Shown: one piece after another, positions 1-7,812 of the stretch
Position numbering within the stretch: the stretch's first letter is position 1
Layout: each line of letters starts with the position of its first letter
DNA from: Pararhizobium qamdonense
Lineage (GTDB): Bacteria; Pseudomonadota; Alphaproteobacteria; Rhizobiales; Rhizobiaceae
Assembly: GCF_029277445.1 (NCBI RefSeq)
Contig: NZ_CP119566.1
Coordinates: 1,738,001-1,802,000 of the forward strand
Length of the DNA: 64,000 bases
Reading direction: 5' to 3'
Notes under the pieces: model-generated
Databases searched by the model: none
Told to the model about the DNA's origin: nothing
What the model saw: the letters and a program-made list of their open reading frames with translations, nothing else
Program-made: the position numbers and the translations under genes

Positions 1-744
1 CACCTGACCGGCACCGGCCTGACGCATCTGGGCTCGGCCTCGACGCGTGATGCGATGCACGCTGCGGTGTCCAAGGTAGAAGAGGGCGCCACAGACACGA
101 TGAAGATGTTCAAGATGGGCCTGGAAGGCGGCAAGCCGAAGCCCGGCGAAAAGGGCGTTCAGCCCGAATGGTTTTACAAGGGCAATGGCAGCCAGACGGT
201 CGCCCCCGGCGGCGATCTCGTCTCGCCCTCCTTTGCGCAGGATGGCGGCGAAGAGCCGGAAATGGCCGGCATCTACGTGATCTCCGACACGGGCGCTCCC
301 TTCCGCATCGGCTTTGCCGTCGCCAACGAATTCTCCGATCATGTGACCGAGCGCGTCAACTATCTCTATCTCGCCCATTCCAAGCTGCGGCCGGCAAGCT
401 TTGGCCCGGAAATCCGGGTCGGCGAAGCGCCCAGCGATATCCGCGGAACCTCGCGCATCCTCCGCAATGGTGCCGTCCTTTGGGAAAAGCCGTTCCTGTC
501 GGGCGAAGCCAACATGTCCCATACTTTCGCCAATCTGGAGTATCACCACTTCAAATACGGACTGTTCCGTGCGCCGGGCGATGTCCATGTCCATATGTTC
601 GGCACGGCGACGCTGTCCTTCGGTGACGGCATCAAGACCGAGGCGGGCGATGTCTTTGAAATAGAGGCCGCCGAATTCGGCCTGCCGTTGCGCAACACGC
701 TGGCGATTGCAGGCGAAGACGACGTGACGATCGGCCAGCTCTGA
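1..744 (+). CDS. AraD1/GguC-like fumarylacetoacetate hydrolase family protein (5' end missing)
   Basis: The window opens inside this gene: the reading frame is open from base 1 and ends at TGA 742-744, giving the last 247 residues. The fragment has the FAH-fold C-terminal region, with a GSASTRD stretch near its start, the EPEMAGIYVI strand and a C-terminal HVHMFGTATLSF segment that I recognise from AraD1/GguC proteins of about 330 residues. Members of this group act on 2-keto-3-deoxy pentonates. The two genes downstream are an oxoglutarate semialdehyde dehydrogenase and an L-arabonate dehydratase, so I infer it performs the 2-keto-3-deoxy-L-arabonate dehydratase step. The next gene is 66 bp downstream, consistent with an operon. 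The family is fairly sure; the exact substrate is inferred from context. Confidence 0.8.
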   Translation, partial: HLTGTGLTHLGSASTRDAMHAAVSKVEEGATDTMKMFKMGLEGGKPKPGEKGVQPEWFYKGNGSQTVAPGGDLVSPSFAQDGGEEPEMAGIYVISDTGAPFRIGFAVANEFSDHVTERVNYLYLAHSKLRPASFGPEIRVGEAPSDIRGTSRILRNGAVLWEKPFLSGEANMSHTFANLEYHHFKYGLFRAPGDVHVHMFGTATLSFGDGIKTEAGDVFEIEAAEFGLPLRNTLAIAGEDDVTIGQL

Positions 745-810
745 TTTCTATGGATTTGACTGCGGGCGCCTGTTTGAGGGCGCCTGTGCAACCAAGGAGG
801 CTTCAAGCCT

Positions 811-2244
811 ATGACACTCCATCACAACCTGATCGCCGGCGAATGGGTCGGCAGCAACGGTGTCGAGAACATCAACCCCTCCAACACCAATGAAGTGGTC
901 GGACTTTACGCGACGGCGAGCGCCGACGATGCCAAGACCGCAATCGCGGCTGCCAAGGCTGCATTTCCGGCCTGGTCGCGCTCGGGCATTCTCGAACGTC
1001 ACGCTATCCTGAAGAAGACCGCCGACGAAATCCTCGCCCGCAAGGACGAACTGGGCAAGCTTCTGGCTCGCGAAGAAGGCAAGACCCTGCCGGAAGCGAT
1101 CGGCGAGACCATCCGTTCGGCGCAAATTTTCGATTTCTTTGCCGGAGAAGCCTTGCGATTGGCAGGCGAAGTGCTGCCGTCGGTGCGCCCCAATATCGGC
1201 GTCGAGATCACCCGCGAGCCGATCGGCGTCATCGGCATCATCACGCCGTGGAACTTTCCGATTGCCATTCCCGCCTGGAAGATCGCGCCGGCGCTGTGCT
1301 ACGGCAACACCATCGTCTTCAAGCCGGCCGAACTGGTGCCGGGCTGCTCCTGGGCCATCGTCGATATCCTGCATCGCGCCGGTCTTCCGAAGGGCGTGCT
1401 CAACCTCGTCATGGGCAAGGGTTCGGTCGTCGGTCAGGCAATGCTCGACAGTCCTGATCTGGCCGGTATCACGTTTACCGGCTCGACCGGGACCGGCAAG
1501 CGCGTCGCTGCCGCTTCGATCGAGCATAACCGCAAGTTCCAGCTGGAAATGGGCGGCAAGAACCCGATGGTCGTGCTTGACGATGCCGACCTCACCGTCG
1601 CCGTCGAAGCCGCTGCCAATTCCGGCTTCTTTTCGACCGGCCAGCGCTGCACCGCATCGTCGCGTCTGATCGTCACCGAAGGCATCCACGACACGTTCGT
1701 GGCGGCTCTGACCGAAAAGCTGAAGACGCTTGTGGTCGATGATGCGCTGAAGGCTGGCACCCATATCGGTCCTGTGGTCGATGAACGGCAGCTGGCAACC
1801 GATACCGACTATATCGCGATCGGCAAGCAGGAAGGCGCCAAGCTTGCCTTCGGCGGCGAGACGATCACCCGCGACAATCCGGGCTTCTACCTGCAGCCGA
1901 CGCTGTTTACCGAAGCCACCAACCAGATGCGTATCTCGCGCGAAGAGATTTTTGGCCCCGTTGCCTCGGTCATCCGGGTCAAGGATTACGACGAGGCGCT
2001 CAGCGTCGCCAATGACACGCCATTCGGTCTGTCGGCCGGGATCGCCACGACGAGCCTCAAGCACGCGACGCATTTCAAGCGCAATTCGGAAGCCGGCATG
2101 GTCATGGTCAACCTGCCGACAGCCGGTGTCGATTTCCATGTGCCGTTCGGCGGTCGCAAGGCTTCCTCCTTCGGCTCGCGCGAGCAGGGCAAATATGCGG
2201 CCGAGTTCTTCACCGTGGTGAAGACGGCCTACACGCTGGCGTAA
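811..2244 (+). CDS. Aldehyde dehydrogenase, probably 2,5-dioxovalerate (alpha-ketoglutaric semialdehyde) dehydrogenase
   Basis: A full-length 477-residue NAD(P)-dependent aldehyde dehydrogenase. The N-terminal cofactor domain carries the TPWNFP motif near residue 145 and a GSTGTGKR loop near 224-231. The general base is Glu246 in LEMGGKNP, and the catalytic cysteine is Cys280 in FSTGQRCTASSR. A strong ribosome site (AAGGAGG, 794-800) lies 10 bases before the ATG. Between an AraD1-like protein and an L-arabonate dehydratase, the likely reaction is oxidation of 2-oxoglutarate semialdehyde to 2-oxoglutarate, the last step of the non-phosphorylative L-arabinose route. Other semialdehydes remain possible. 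Confidence 0.9.
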   Translation: MTLHHNLIAGEWVGSNGVENINPSNTNEVVGLYATASADDAKTAIAAAKAAFPAWSRSGILERHAILKKTADEILARKDELGKLLAREEGKTLPEAIGETIRSAQIFDFFAGEALRLAGEVLPSVRPNIGVEITREPIGVIGIITPWNFPIAIPAWKIAPALCYGNTIVFKPAELVPGCSWAIVDILHRAGLPKGVLNLVMGKGSVVGQAMLDSPDLAGITFTGSTGTGKRVAAASIEHNRKFQLEMGGKNPMVVLDDADLTVAVEAAANSGFFSTGQRCTASSRLIVTEGIHDTFVAALTEKLKTLVVDDALKAGTHIGPVVDERQLATDTDYIAIGKQEGAKLAFGGETITRDNPGFYLQPTLFTEATNQMRISREEIFGPVASVIRVKDYDEALSVANDTPFGLSAGIATTSLKHATHFKRNSEAGMVMVNLPTAGVDFHVPFGGRKASSFGSREQGKYAAEFFTVVKTAYTLA

Positions 2245-2318
2245 AGACGTTACGCCGGCGTGAAGACATTTCAGGACCGGGCAAGGCCCGGTCCGCTCCC
2301 TCTTAAAGGACAAGGACT

Positions 2319-4058
2319 ATGACGAAGAAAGCGGAATGGCCGCGCAGGCTGCGGTCCCAGGAATGGTACGGCGGCACGAGCCGCGACGTGATCTACCATC
2401 GCGGCTGGATGAAGAACCAGGGGTATCCTCACGACCTGTTCGACGGACGCCCGGTGATCGGCATCCTCAACACCTGGTCGGATATGACGCCGTGCAACGG
2501 CCATTTGCGCGAGCTTGCCGAAAAGGTGAAGGCGGGCGTCTGGGAGGCCGGCGGCTTCCCGATGGAAGTGCCGGTGTTCTCGGCATCCGAAAACACCTTC
2601 CGTCCGACCGCAATGATGTACCGCAACCTTGCGGCTCTCGCGATCGAGGAGACGATCCGTGGCCAGCCGATGGATGGCTGCGTGCTTCTCGTCGGCTGCG
2701 ACAAGACCACGCCGTCGCTGATCATGGCTGCGGCCTCCGTCGATCTGCCGTCGATCGTCGTCACCGGCGGCCCGATGTTGAACGGTTATTTCCGCGGCGA
2801 GCGCGTCGGCTCCGGTACGCATCTGTGGAAATTCTCCGAAATGGTGAAAGCCGGCGAGATGACGCAGGACGAGTTCCTGGAGGCGGAAGCCTCGATGAGC
2901 CGTTCGTCCGGCACCTGCAACACGATGGGCACCGCCTCCACCATGGCCTCCATGGCCGAAGCGCTCGGCATGGCTCTTTCCGGCAATGCCGCGATCCCAG
3001 GCGTCGATAGCCGCCGCAAGGTGATGGCGCAGCTCACCGGCCGCCGGATCGTGCAGATGGTCAAGGACGACCTGAAGCCTTCCGACATCATGACGAAACA
3101 GGCCTTCGAAAACGCCATCCGCACCAATGCGGCCATCGGCGGATCGACCAATGCCGTCATCCATCTGCTCGCCATGGCCGGCCGGGTCGGCATCGACCTG
3201 ACGCTCGACGACTGGGACCGTTGCGGCCGCGACGTGCCGACCATCGTCAACCTCATGCCGTCCGGCAAGTACCTGATGGAAGAGTTCTTCTATGCCGGTG
3301 GCCTGCCTGTCGTCATCAAGCGTCTGGGCGAAGCGGGCCTGCTGCACAAGGATGCGCTGACGGTGTCGGGCGAAACCATGTGGGACGAGGTCAAGGACGT
3401 CGTCAACTGGAACGAGGACGTCATCCTGCCAACCGACAAGGCGCTGACCCAATCGGGCGGCATCGTCGTGGTGCGCGGCAATCTGGCGCCGAAGGGCGCA
3501 GTTTTGAAGCCATCGGCAGCGTCGCCGCATCTGTTGATGCATCGCGGCCGGGCGGTGGTGTTCGAGGATATCGACGACTACAAGGCCAAGATCAACGATG
3601 ACAATCTCGATATCGACGAGACCTGCATCATGGTCATGAAGAACTGTGGACCGAAGGGCTATCCGGGCATGGCCGAAGTCGGCAATATGGGTCTTCCGCC
3701 CAAAGTGCTGAAAAAGGGCATTACCGACATGGTGCGCATTTCCGATGCCCGCATGTCCGGTACGGCCTATGGCACGGTCGTACTGCATACCTCGCCGGAA
3801 GCTGCCGTCGGCGGGCCGCTCGCCGTGGTCAGGAATGGTGACTTTATCGAGCTCGACGTGCCCAATCGCCGCCTGCATCTCGATATTTCCGAACAGGAAC
3901 TGGCAGAGCGCCTGTCCCAATGGAAGCCGCATCACGACCTGCCGACATCGGGTTATGCCTTCCTGCATCAGCAGCATGTCGAAGGCGCAGATACCGGCGC
4001 CGACCTCGACTTCCTCAAGGGATGTCGTGGAAGTGCTGTCGGCAAGGATAGCCACTGA
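2319..4058 (+). CDS. araC: L-arabonate (L-arabinonate) dehydratase, IlvD/Edd family
   Basis: A 579-residue iron-sulfur sugar-acid dehydratase. It is the same length as, and from memory very similar along its length to, the structurally studied L-arabinonate dehydratase of Rhizobium leguminosarum. Expected [2Fe-2S] ligands are visible: Cys59 (DMTPCNGHL), Cys127 in LLVGCDKTTPS, and a third cysteine in SGTCNTMGTA. Asp128 and Lys129 sit at the magnesium and carbamylated-lysine positions. It dehydrates L-arabonate to 2-keto-3-deoxy-L-arabonate. It is the last gene of the pentose operon, 74 bp after the aldehyde dehydrogenase, and is followed by a strong terminator. The araC symbol follows Azospirillum usage and must not be confused with the E. 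coli regulator. Confidence 0.92.
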   Translation: MTKKAEWPRRLRSQEWYGGTSRDVIYHRGWMKNQGYPHDLFDGRPVIGILNTWSDMTPCNGHLRELAEKVKAGVWEAGGFPMEVPVFSASENTFRPTAMMYRNLAALAIEETIRGQPMDGCVLLVGCDKTTPSLIMAAASVDLPSIVVTGGPMLNGYFRGERVGSGTHLWKFSEMVKAGEMTQDEFLEAEASMSRSSGTCNTMGTASTMASMAEALGMALSGNAAIPGVDSRRKVMAQLTGRRIVQMVKDDLKPSDIMTKQAFENAIRTNAAIGGSTNAVIHLLAMAGRVGIDLTLDDWDRCGRDVPTIVNLMPSGKYLMEEFFYAGGLPVVIKRLGEAGLLHKDALTVSGETMWDEVKDVVNWNEDVILPTDKALTQSGGIVVVRGNLAPKGAVLKPSAASPHLLMHRGRAVVFEDIDDYKAKINDDNLDIDETCIMVMKNCGPKGYPGMAEVGNMGLPPKVLKKGITDMVRISDARMSGTAYGTVVLHTSPEAAVGGPLAVVRNGDFIELDVPNRRLHLDISEQELAERLSQWKPHHDLPTSGYAFLHQQHVEGADTGADLDFLKGCRGSAVGKDSH

Positions 4059-4077
4059 TCTGTATGAGTTTAAAATC

Positions 4078-4109
4078 GAAAAGGCGGGGCATTTGCTCCG
4101 CCTTTTCTG
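4078..4109 (+). terminator. Rho-independent terminator after the arabonate operon
   Basis: GAAAAGGCGG (4078-4087) pairs with CCGCCTTTTC (4098-4107). The stem extends inward through GGC/GCT pairs around an ATTT loop. It begins 20 bp after the dehydratase stop codon and ends in a T-rich stretch. Confidence 0.85.
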
Positions 4110-4180
4110 TTTCTGAGGGAACGTTGCAGCAAAGACAGAAAAGGACTATATATTTGGTCAGATGTACAGGAGATATGGTC

Positions 4181-4426
4181 ATGTCAGGCAAGGCAGTCGG
4201 TGCGGCTGAATTCAAGGCAAAGTGCCTGCATCTGATCGAGGAGATGGGCGGCGATGGCGAACCGATCACCATCACCAAGCGGGGAAAGCCCGTAGCCATT
4301 CTCTCGCCGGTTCCGGACGCCGCTGTTTTCACCAGCATTATCGGCGCGATGAAGGGCAGTGTCCTGACCTATGAGGATCCGTTTTCACCGGCGGTCGAGA
4401 CGGGGGAATGGGACGCGAACCGGTGA
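4181..4426 (+). CDS. Type II antitoxin, Phd/YefM family
   Basis: About 81 residues from ATG 4181 (MSGKAVGAAEFK). AGGAG at 4168-4172 lies 8 bases before this start, so I prefer it to ATG 4175 two codons upstream. The frame is open further upstream, but that part runs back through the arabonate terminator. The pattern AAEFKAKCLHLIEEM followed by ITKRGKPVAILSP is the Phd/YefM N-terminal DNA-binding fold; the acidic C-terminal tail should wrap and inhibit the toxin. The stop overlaps the start of the PIN-domain toxin gene, as expected for co-translated antitoxin-toxin pairs. Confidence 0.85.
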   Translation: MSGKAVGAAEFKAKCLHLIEEMGGDGEPITITKRGKPVAILSPVPDAAVFTSIIGAMKGSVLTYEDPFSPAVETGEWDANR

Positions 4427-4836
4427 TCGTCGTCGATACGCATGTGTTGATCTGGGCCGTGCAGGACGATCCAAGGCTGGGCCCGAAGGCACGGCAGATC
4501 ATCGATCACACCACGAAGCATAGCCGCATTCTGGTTTCGGCGATCACGCCCTGGGAAATCGCCATGCTGGCGGAGAAGGGACGCATTGCGCTCGGGGACG
4601 ATGTCGGCCGCTGGATCGACCGGGCTCTGGCCTTGCCCGGTGTGCAACTTGCCCCTCTGGACGCGCCCATCGCCGTGGGTAGCGTCCGTCTTCCTGGAGA
4701 TTTGCACGCCGATCCCGCCGATAGAATGATCGTCGCCACAGCCCGTTTTCATCAGGCACCGTTGATGACAGCGGATCATGCGATCCTGGATTACGGGGCA
4801 AAGGGCCATGTTAATGTTCTGCCCGCACAGGCTTGA
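4408..4836 (+). CDS. Type II toxin, VapC-like PIN-domain ribonuclease
   Basis: A 142-residue PIN-domain protein. Acidic active-site positions are visible: Asp in VDTHVLIWAV (near residue 10), Glu in TPWEIAML (near 50) and the Asp pair in HADPADRMIVATA (near 105). VapC-type toxins cut structured RNA such as initiator tRNA or rRNA with Mg2+. ATG 4408 overlaps the antitoxin gene by 19 bp. A GTG at 4423, overlapping the antitoxin stop, is an alternative start that would leave the PIN fold intact. It forms a module with the upstream Phd-like antitoxin. Confidence 0.88.
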   Translation: MGREPVIVVDTHVLIWAVQDDPRLGPKARQIIDHTTKHSRILVSAITPWEIAMLAEKGRIALGDDVGRWIDRALALPGVQLAPLDAPIAVGSVRLPGDLHADPADRMIVATARFHQAPLMTADHAILDYGAKGHVNVLPAQA

Positions 4837-5192
4837 CGCATCAATGGCCGCATAGCCCCGTTGCCGCAGGCTGCACCGGCCTGTGTAACGGCCATGCGAA
4901 GCTGTGATGCTGCACTCTCGCCGCCGTCAAGGTTCCCGACTTTGACCGAGTTCGATGTGCGAACACTTCGCCATGTTGCCGTATGGTGGGCGTGTTTTCC
5001 TGGGACCAACAGCACAGAACATCCAAGTCTGCTCCATTTTGGCACAGTTGATTAAACTGCAAGATAACGTGCTTATGCCGCGTTGACCCGGCTTGCGTGA
5101 AGCCGCATAGCGTGTGGAACGAAGGTAGGTTCAACCGGTTGCTTCTTCAGTGCCGAGCCGCTCCGGTTTCGGCTTAAGGGAAGGAGAACGTT
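4837..5192. other. Intergenic stretch with no supported gene
   Basis: 356 bp between vapC and the glycine-rich secreted protein. Short open frames on both strands have no ribosome site, recognisable domain or coding-like composition. The last bases hold a good ribosome site (AAGGGAAGGAG) for the downstream gene. I see no tRNA or clear promoter. Confidence 0.5.
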
Positions 5193-5927
5193 ATGAAAAT
5201 CACAATCGTAAGCCTGTCTCTCGGCATGTTTGCCGCAGCCGCGGCGCTCGCGCCAATCGCTGAGGCCCGCGACAAGAACGGCAACCGTGGTGGTCTCGGT
5301 GTCAGCGCATCGATCGGCGGAAAGGGCGGGATCAACGCCAATGTCGGAGCGTCGCTTGGCGGCAGCAAAGGTGTCAATGCTGGTGTCGGCGCCTCTGTCG
5401 GCGGCAGCAAGGGTGTCAACGCCGGCGCAGGTGCATCGGTCGGCGGAAACAAGGGCGTTTCTGCCGGGGCGACCGCGTCTGTGGGCGGCAGGTCTGGCGT
5501 TAACGCAGGCGTGGGTGCCAATGTTGGCGGCAGCCGCGGCTTGTCCGCCGGCGTTGCGGCCAGTGCGGGTGGACGCAACGGCGTCAATGCCGGTGCCGGC
5601 CTTGGCCTTGGCGGATCGCGCGGCGTCAATGCGGGCGTTGGGGTCGGCATCGGCGGCGGCAACGGTGTTGGCGTTGGCGTCGGCGTAGGTGTCGGCGGCA
5701 ATACGCCGGTGACGTCCAATCCCGGCACTGGCAATCCCGGCACTGGCGTCAACCCGGGCAATGGTGTCACGAAACCCGGAATGGCCTCGGTAGCCGCATT
5801 CAACAATCTGTCGTCCGCAGAGCAGCGCCGTCTCATCCGCCGTTGCCGCGATGTCACCGGTTCGGGCGGCTATGATGCGAGCCTCGTCAGCCTCTGTCGT
5901 CTGCTGCAGGCCAGCGCCGCGCGTTAA
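5193..5927 (+). CDS. Secreted glycine-rich protein with nine tandem 14-residue repeats
   Basis: 244 residues, not assignable to a named family. Residues 1-25 are a Sec signal peptide with an Ala-rich core, likely cut after AEA. Residues from about 38 to 170 are about nine repeats of a 14-residue unit, consensus ASVGGSKGVNAGVG, encoded by 42-bp repeats diverged at third positions. A short SNPGTGNPGTG linker follows. The C-terminal domain of about 55 residues has FNNLSSAEQRRLIRRC and one further cysteine, so a disulfide is possible. Strong Shine-Dalgarno and single-gene layout between VapC and a bidirectional terminator. The regular Gly/Val/Ala periodicity suggests a repetitive beta or glycine-zipper structure at the cell surface; this is inference. 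Confidence 0.8.
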   Translation: MKITIVSLSLGMFAAAAALAPIAEARDKNGNRGGLGVSASIGGKGGINANVGASLGGSKGVNAGVGASVGGSKGVNAGAGASVGGNKGVSAGATASVGGRSGVNAGVGANVGGSRGLSAGVAASAGGRNGVNAGAGLGLGGSRGVNAGVGVGIGGGNGVGVGVGVGVGGNTPVTSNPGTGNPGTGVNPGNGVTKPGMASVAAFNNLSSAEQRRLIRRCRDVTGSGGYDASLVSLCRLLQASAAR

Positions 5928-5959
5928 TTGGGCCGCGCGATAATTGGGAATTGTAAAAC

Positions 5960-5997
5960 GGAAAATCCCGCCAGCTTTGATGATGGCGGGATTTTCC
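5960..5997. terminator. Bidirectional terminator, perfect 14-bp stem
   Basis: GGAAAATCCCGCCA (5960-5973) and TGGCGGGATTTTCC (5984-5997) form a perfect inverted repeat with a 10-base loop. It sits between the converging repeat-protein gene and the transglutaminase operon, and has A/T-rich flanks on both sides. Confidence 0.85.
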
Positions 5998-6018
5998 ATG
6001 CTGTCATTCGTCAGGAGA

Positions 6019-6846
6019 TTACTGGCTCTGCGTCTGGCTTTGGCTCTGGCCCTGCTGCTCGACCGTCACCGAAACCTTGAGCGCTTCGCTGGAGGCGCCA
6101 TGGATCAGGCCGGAGATCGGCGCTGCGTCCCGGTAGTCCAGCCCGCAAGCGATGCGCACATAGCGGTCGTCGGGGCACATCTTGTTGGCGGCGTCGAAGC
6201 CGACCCAGCCGAGGCCGGTGAGATGCACTTCGGCCCAGGCGTGGCTCGCCGTCTGCTCGGGATGATCCTCCATCATCAGATATCCCGACACATAGCGGGC
6301 AGGCAGCCCCAGCGTGCGCGCAGCGGCGATCATGATATGGGCGTGGTCCTGGCAGACGCCGCTTTTTTGCAAAAGCGCCTGTTCGGCCGTCGTTTCCGTT
6401 CCAGTCTCGCCCTGCCTGTATTCCACCGTTTCGGCGATTGTGCCCATCAGCGCGTGCATCTTGGCAAGGTCCGTGTCGCCAACCATCGCCTTGGCGAGAT
6501 TGCGGATCGGCTTGGTCATCTTGGTCAGCGGCGTTTCGCGCAGATAGAGCCAGAGCGGCGCATAGGCCTGGTGCGCGCCGTAGACGCCGGCCTTGTCCTC
6601 GGTTTCCACTTCGCCGCACGCGACGATGCGAATCGATGTCTGGTCGCCGTTGACGCTGACGAGATTGACGCGGTTGCCGAAATGGTCGTCATAGCCGACC
6701 TCCATCTTGGCGCCCTCGACGGAGGTTTCCCAGCTGATGACGGTCTGCCCGGTCTGCGTCAGCGGTGTCAGGCGCAGCCGTTGCAGCGAATATTGCACCG
6801 GTTCGGCATAGGTATATTCGGTGGTGTGGCTGATCTTCAGACGCAT
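6019..6846 (-). CDS. Transglutaminase-like cysteine protease family protein
   Basis: 275 residues with the bacterial transglutaminase-like N-terminal beta domain (MRLKISHTTEYTYAEP) followed by the papain-like core. The catalytic triad is visible as Cys165 (SGVCQDHAH), His202 (ASHAWAEVH) and Asp218 (GFDAANK). It ends in a low-complexity QSQSQTQSQ tail. It is the last gene of a three-gene minus-strand operon after the ATP-grasp and alpha-E genes, with 21 bp to its neighbour. These three domains recur together across bacteria and are predicted to make or process a peptide or amide-linked product. The product is unknown, and cytoplasmic location is inferred from the absence of a signal peptide. 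Confidence 0.9.
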   Translation of the reverse strand: MRLKISHTTEYTYAEPVQYSLQRLRLTPLTQTGQTVISWETSVEGAKMEVGYDDHFGNRVNLVSVNGDQTSIRIVACGEVETEDKAGVYGAHQAYAPLWLYLRETPLTKMTKPIRNLAKAMVGDTDLAKMHALMGTIAETVEYRQGETGTETTAEQALLQKSGVCQDHAHIMIAAARTLGLPARYVSGYLMMEDHPEQTASHAWAEVHLTGLGWVGFDAANKMCPDDRYVRIACGLDYRDAAPISGLIHGASSEALKVSVTVEQQGQSQSQTQSQ

Positions 6847-6867
6847 GCGGTCTCTCCCATCCGAATC

Positions 6868-7806
6868 TCAGTTGAACCGGTAACCATCGGAGATTTCCTG
6901 TCCCAGACGGTTGTTGTGGCTGATAAAGTTCTCGATATATTCGTGCAGCCCCTGGTCCATCACATCCTTGATCGAATGGCTGCGCAGCGAGGAGAGTGTT
7001 CCCTCAGCCGTTGCGTGGGCGGCGTGCGCTTCGCCATATTCGCGCGCGAGATAGCCGAGATTGCTGACGATCTTGTCGTAGCAATAGGCAAGCGAGCGCG
7101 GCATGCGGCCGTTGAGGATCAGGAAGTCGGCAATGTTCGACGGCTTGTATTCCGCCTCGTAGACCCAGCCGTAGGACCGGTGCGCCGAGACCGAGCGCAG
7201 GATCGATTCCCATTGCACATTGTCGATCGAGGAGCCGACCTGCGACACCGCCGGAAGCAGCACGTAATATTTCACGTCGAGAATGCGGGCGGTATTGTCG
7301 GCCCGTTCGATGAAGGTGCCGATGCGCGAGAAGTTGAAGATCTCGTTGCGCAGCATCGTGCCGTGGAAAGCGCCACGGATCAGCGCGGTCTTCTGTTTGA
7401 TCGCGTCGATGGCTTCCGGCAGGTCCGCCGGCTTGACGCGCCTTGCCAGCATCGTCTTCAGATCCAGCCAGCATTCATTGGTGGCTTCCCAGGTTTCGCG
7501 CGTCAGCGCGGTGCGCACCATGCGGGCATTGTTGCGGCCGGAATCGATGCAGGACATCACGCTGGAGGGGTTGGACTTGTCGCGCAGCAGGAAATCGATG
7601 GCGTCGGCGCTGGTGAGCGCCGGATAGAGGTCGTCGTAGATGTCGCGGACGCCGGAGCTTTGCAGGACGCCGTCCCAATCGTTTTCGGTTGCCTCCGAAC
7701 GGGTCAGCGACATGCGCAGGCCGGCATCGATCAGCCGGGCGCTGTTTTCGGCCCGCTCGATATAGCGGAACATCCAGTAGAGGCCGTTTGCGGTTCTTCC
7801 AAGCAT
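6868..7806 (-). CDS. Alpha-E domain protein (DUF403)
   Basis: 312 residues, predicted all-helical, matching the full length of alpha-E (DUF403) proteins. It starts with the typical MLGRTANGLYWMFRYIERAENSARL segment (written here only in part of its domain context) and contains a second IERADNTARILDVKY-type helix near residue 165. No catalytic residues are established for this family. It lies between the ATP-grasp gene (6 bp upstream) and the transglutaminase gene (21 bp downstream), so the three are almost certainly co-translated. Comparative genomics in the literature proposes that alpha-E proteins act with circularly permuted ATP-grasp ligases in peptide synthesis; that is prediction, not proof. 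Confidence 0.9.
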   Translation of the reverse strand: MLGRTANGLYWMFRYIERAENSARLIDAGLRMSLTRSEATENDWDGVLQSSGVRDIYDDLYPALTSADAIDFLLRDKSNPSSVMSCIDSGRNNARMVRTALTRETWEATNECWLDLKTMLARRVKPADLPEAIDAIKQKTALIRGAFHGTMLRNEIFNFSRIGTFIERADNTARILDVKYYVLLPAVSQVGSSIDNVQWESILRSVSAHRSYGWVYEAEYKPSNIADFLILNGRMPRSLAYCYDKIVSNLGYLAREYGEAHAAHATAEGTLSSLRSHSIKDVMDQGLHEYIENFISHNNRLGQEISDGYRFN

Positions 7807-7812
7807 TGCGTA

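Noticed and set aside
748..4055. Two long minus-strand frames (748-2313 and 2271-4055) antisense to the aldehyde dehydrogenase and arabonate dehydratase
   Set aside because: Composition (His, Arg, Asp-rich) is that of antisense frames; the plus-strand genes have clear catalytic motifs.
5310..5700. Regular 42-bp periodicity, considered as a CRISPR or satellite array
   Set aside because: Repeats are contiguous with no spacers, stay in frame, and encode a conserved 14-residue unit, so they are coding repeats.
5174..5857. Proline/threonine-rich 227-residue minus-strand frame resembling a repeat protein
   Set aside because: It is the complement of the glycine-rich repeats. The plus strand has the signal peptide and ribosome site, and this one has neither.
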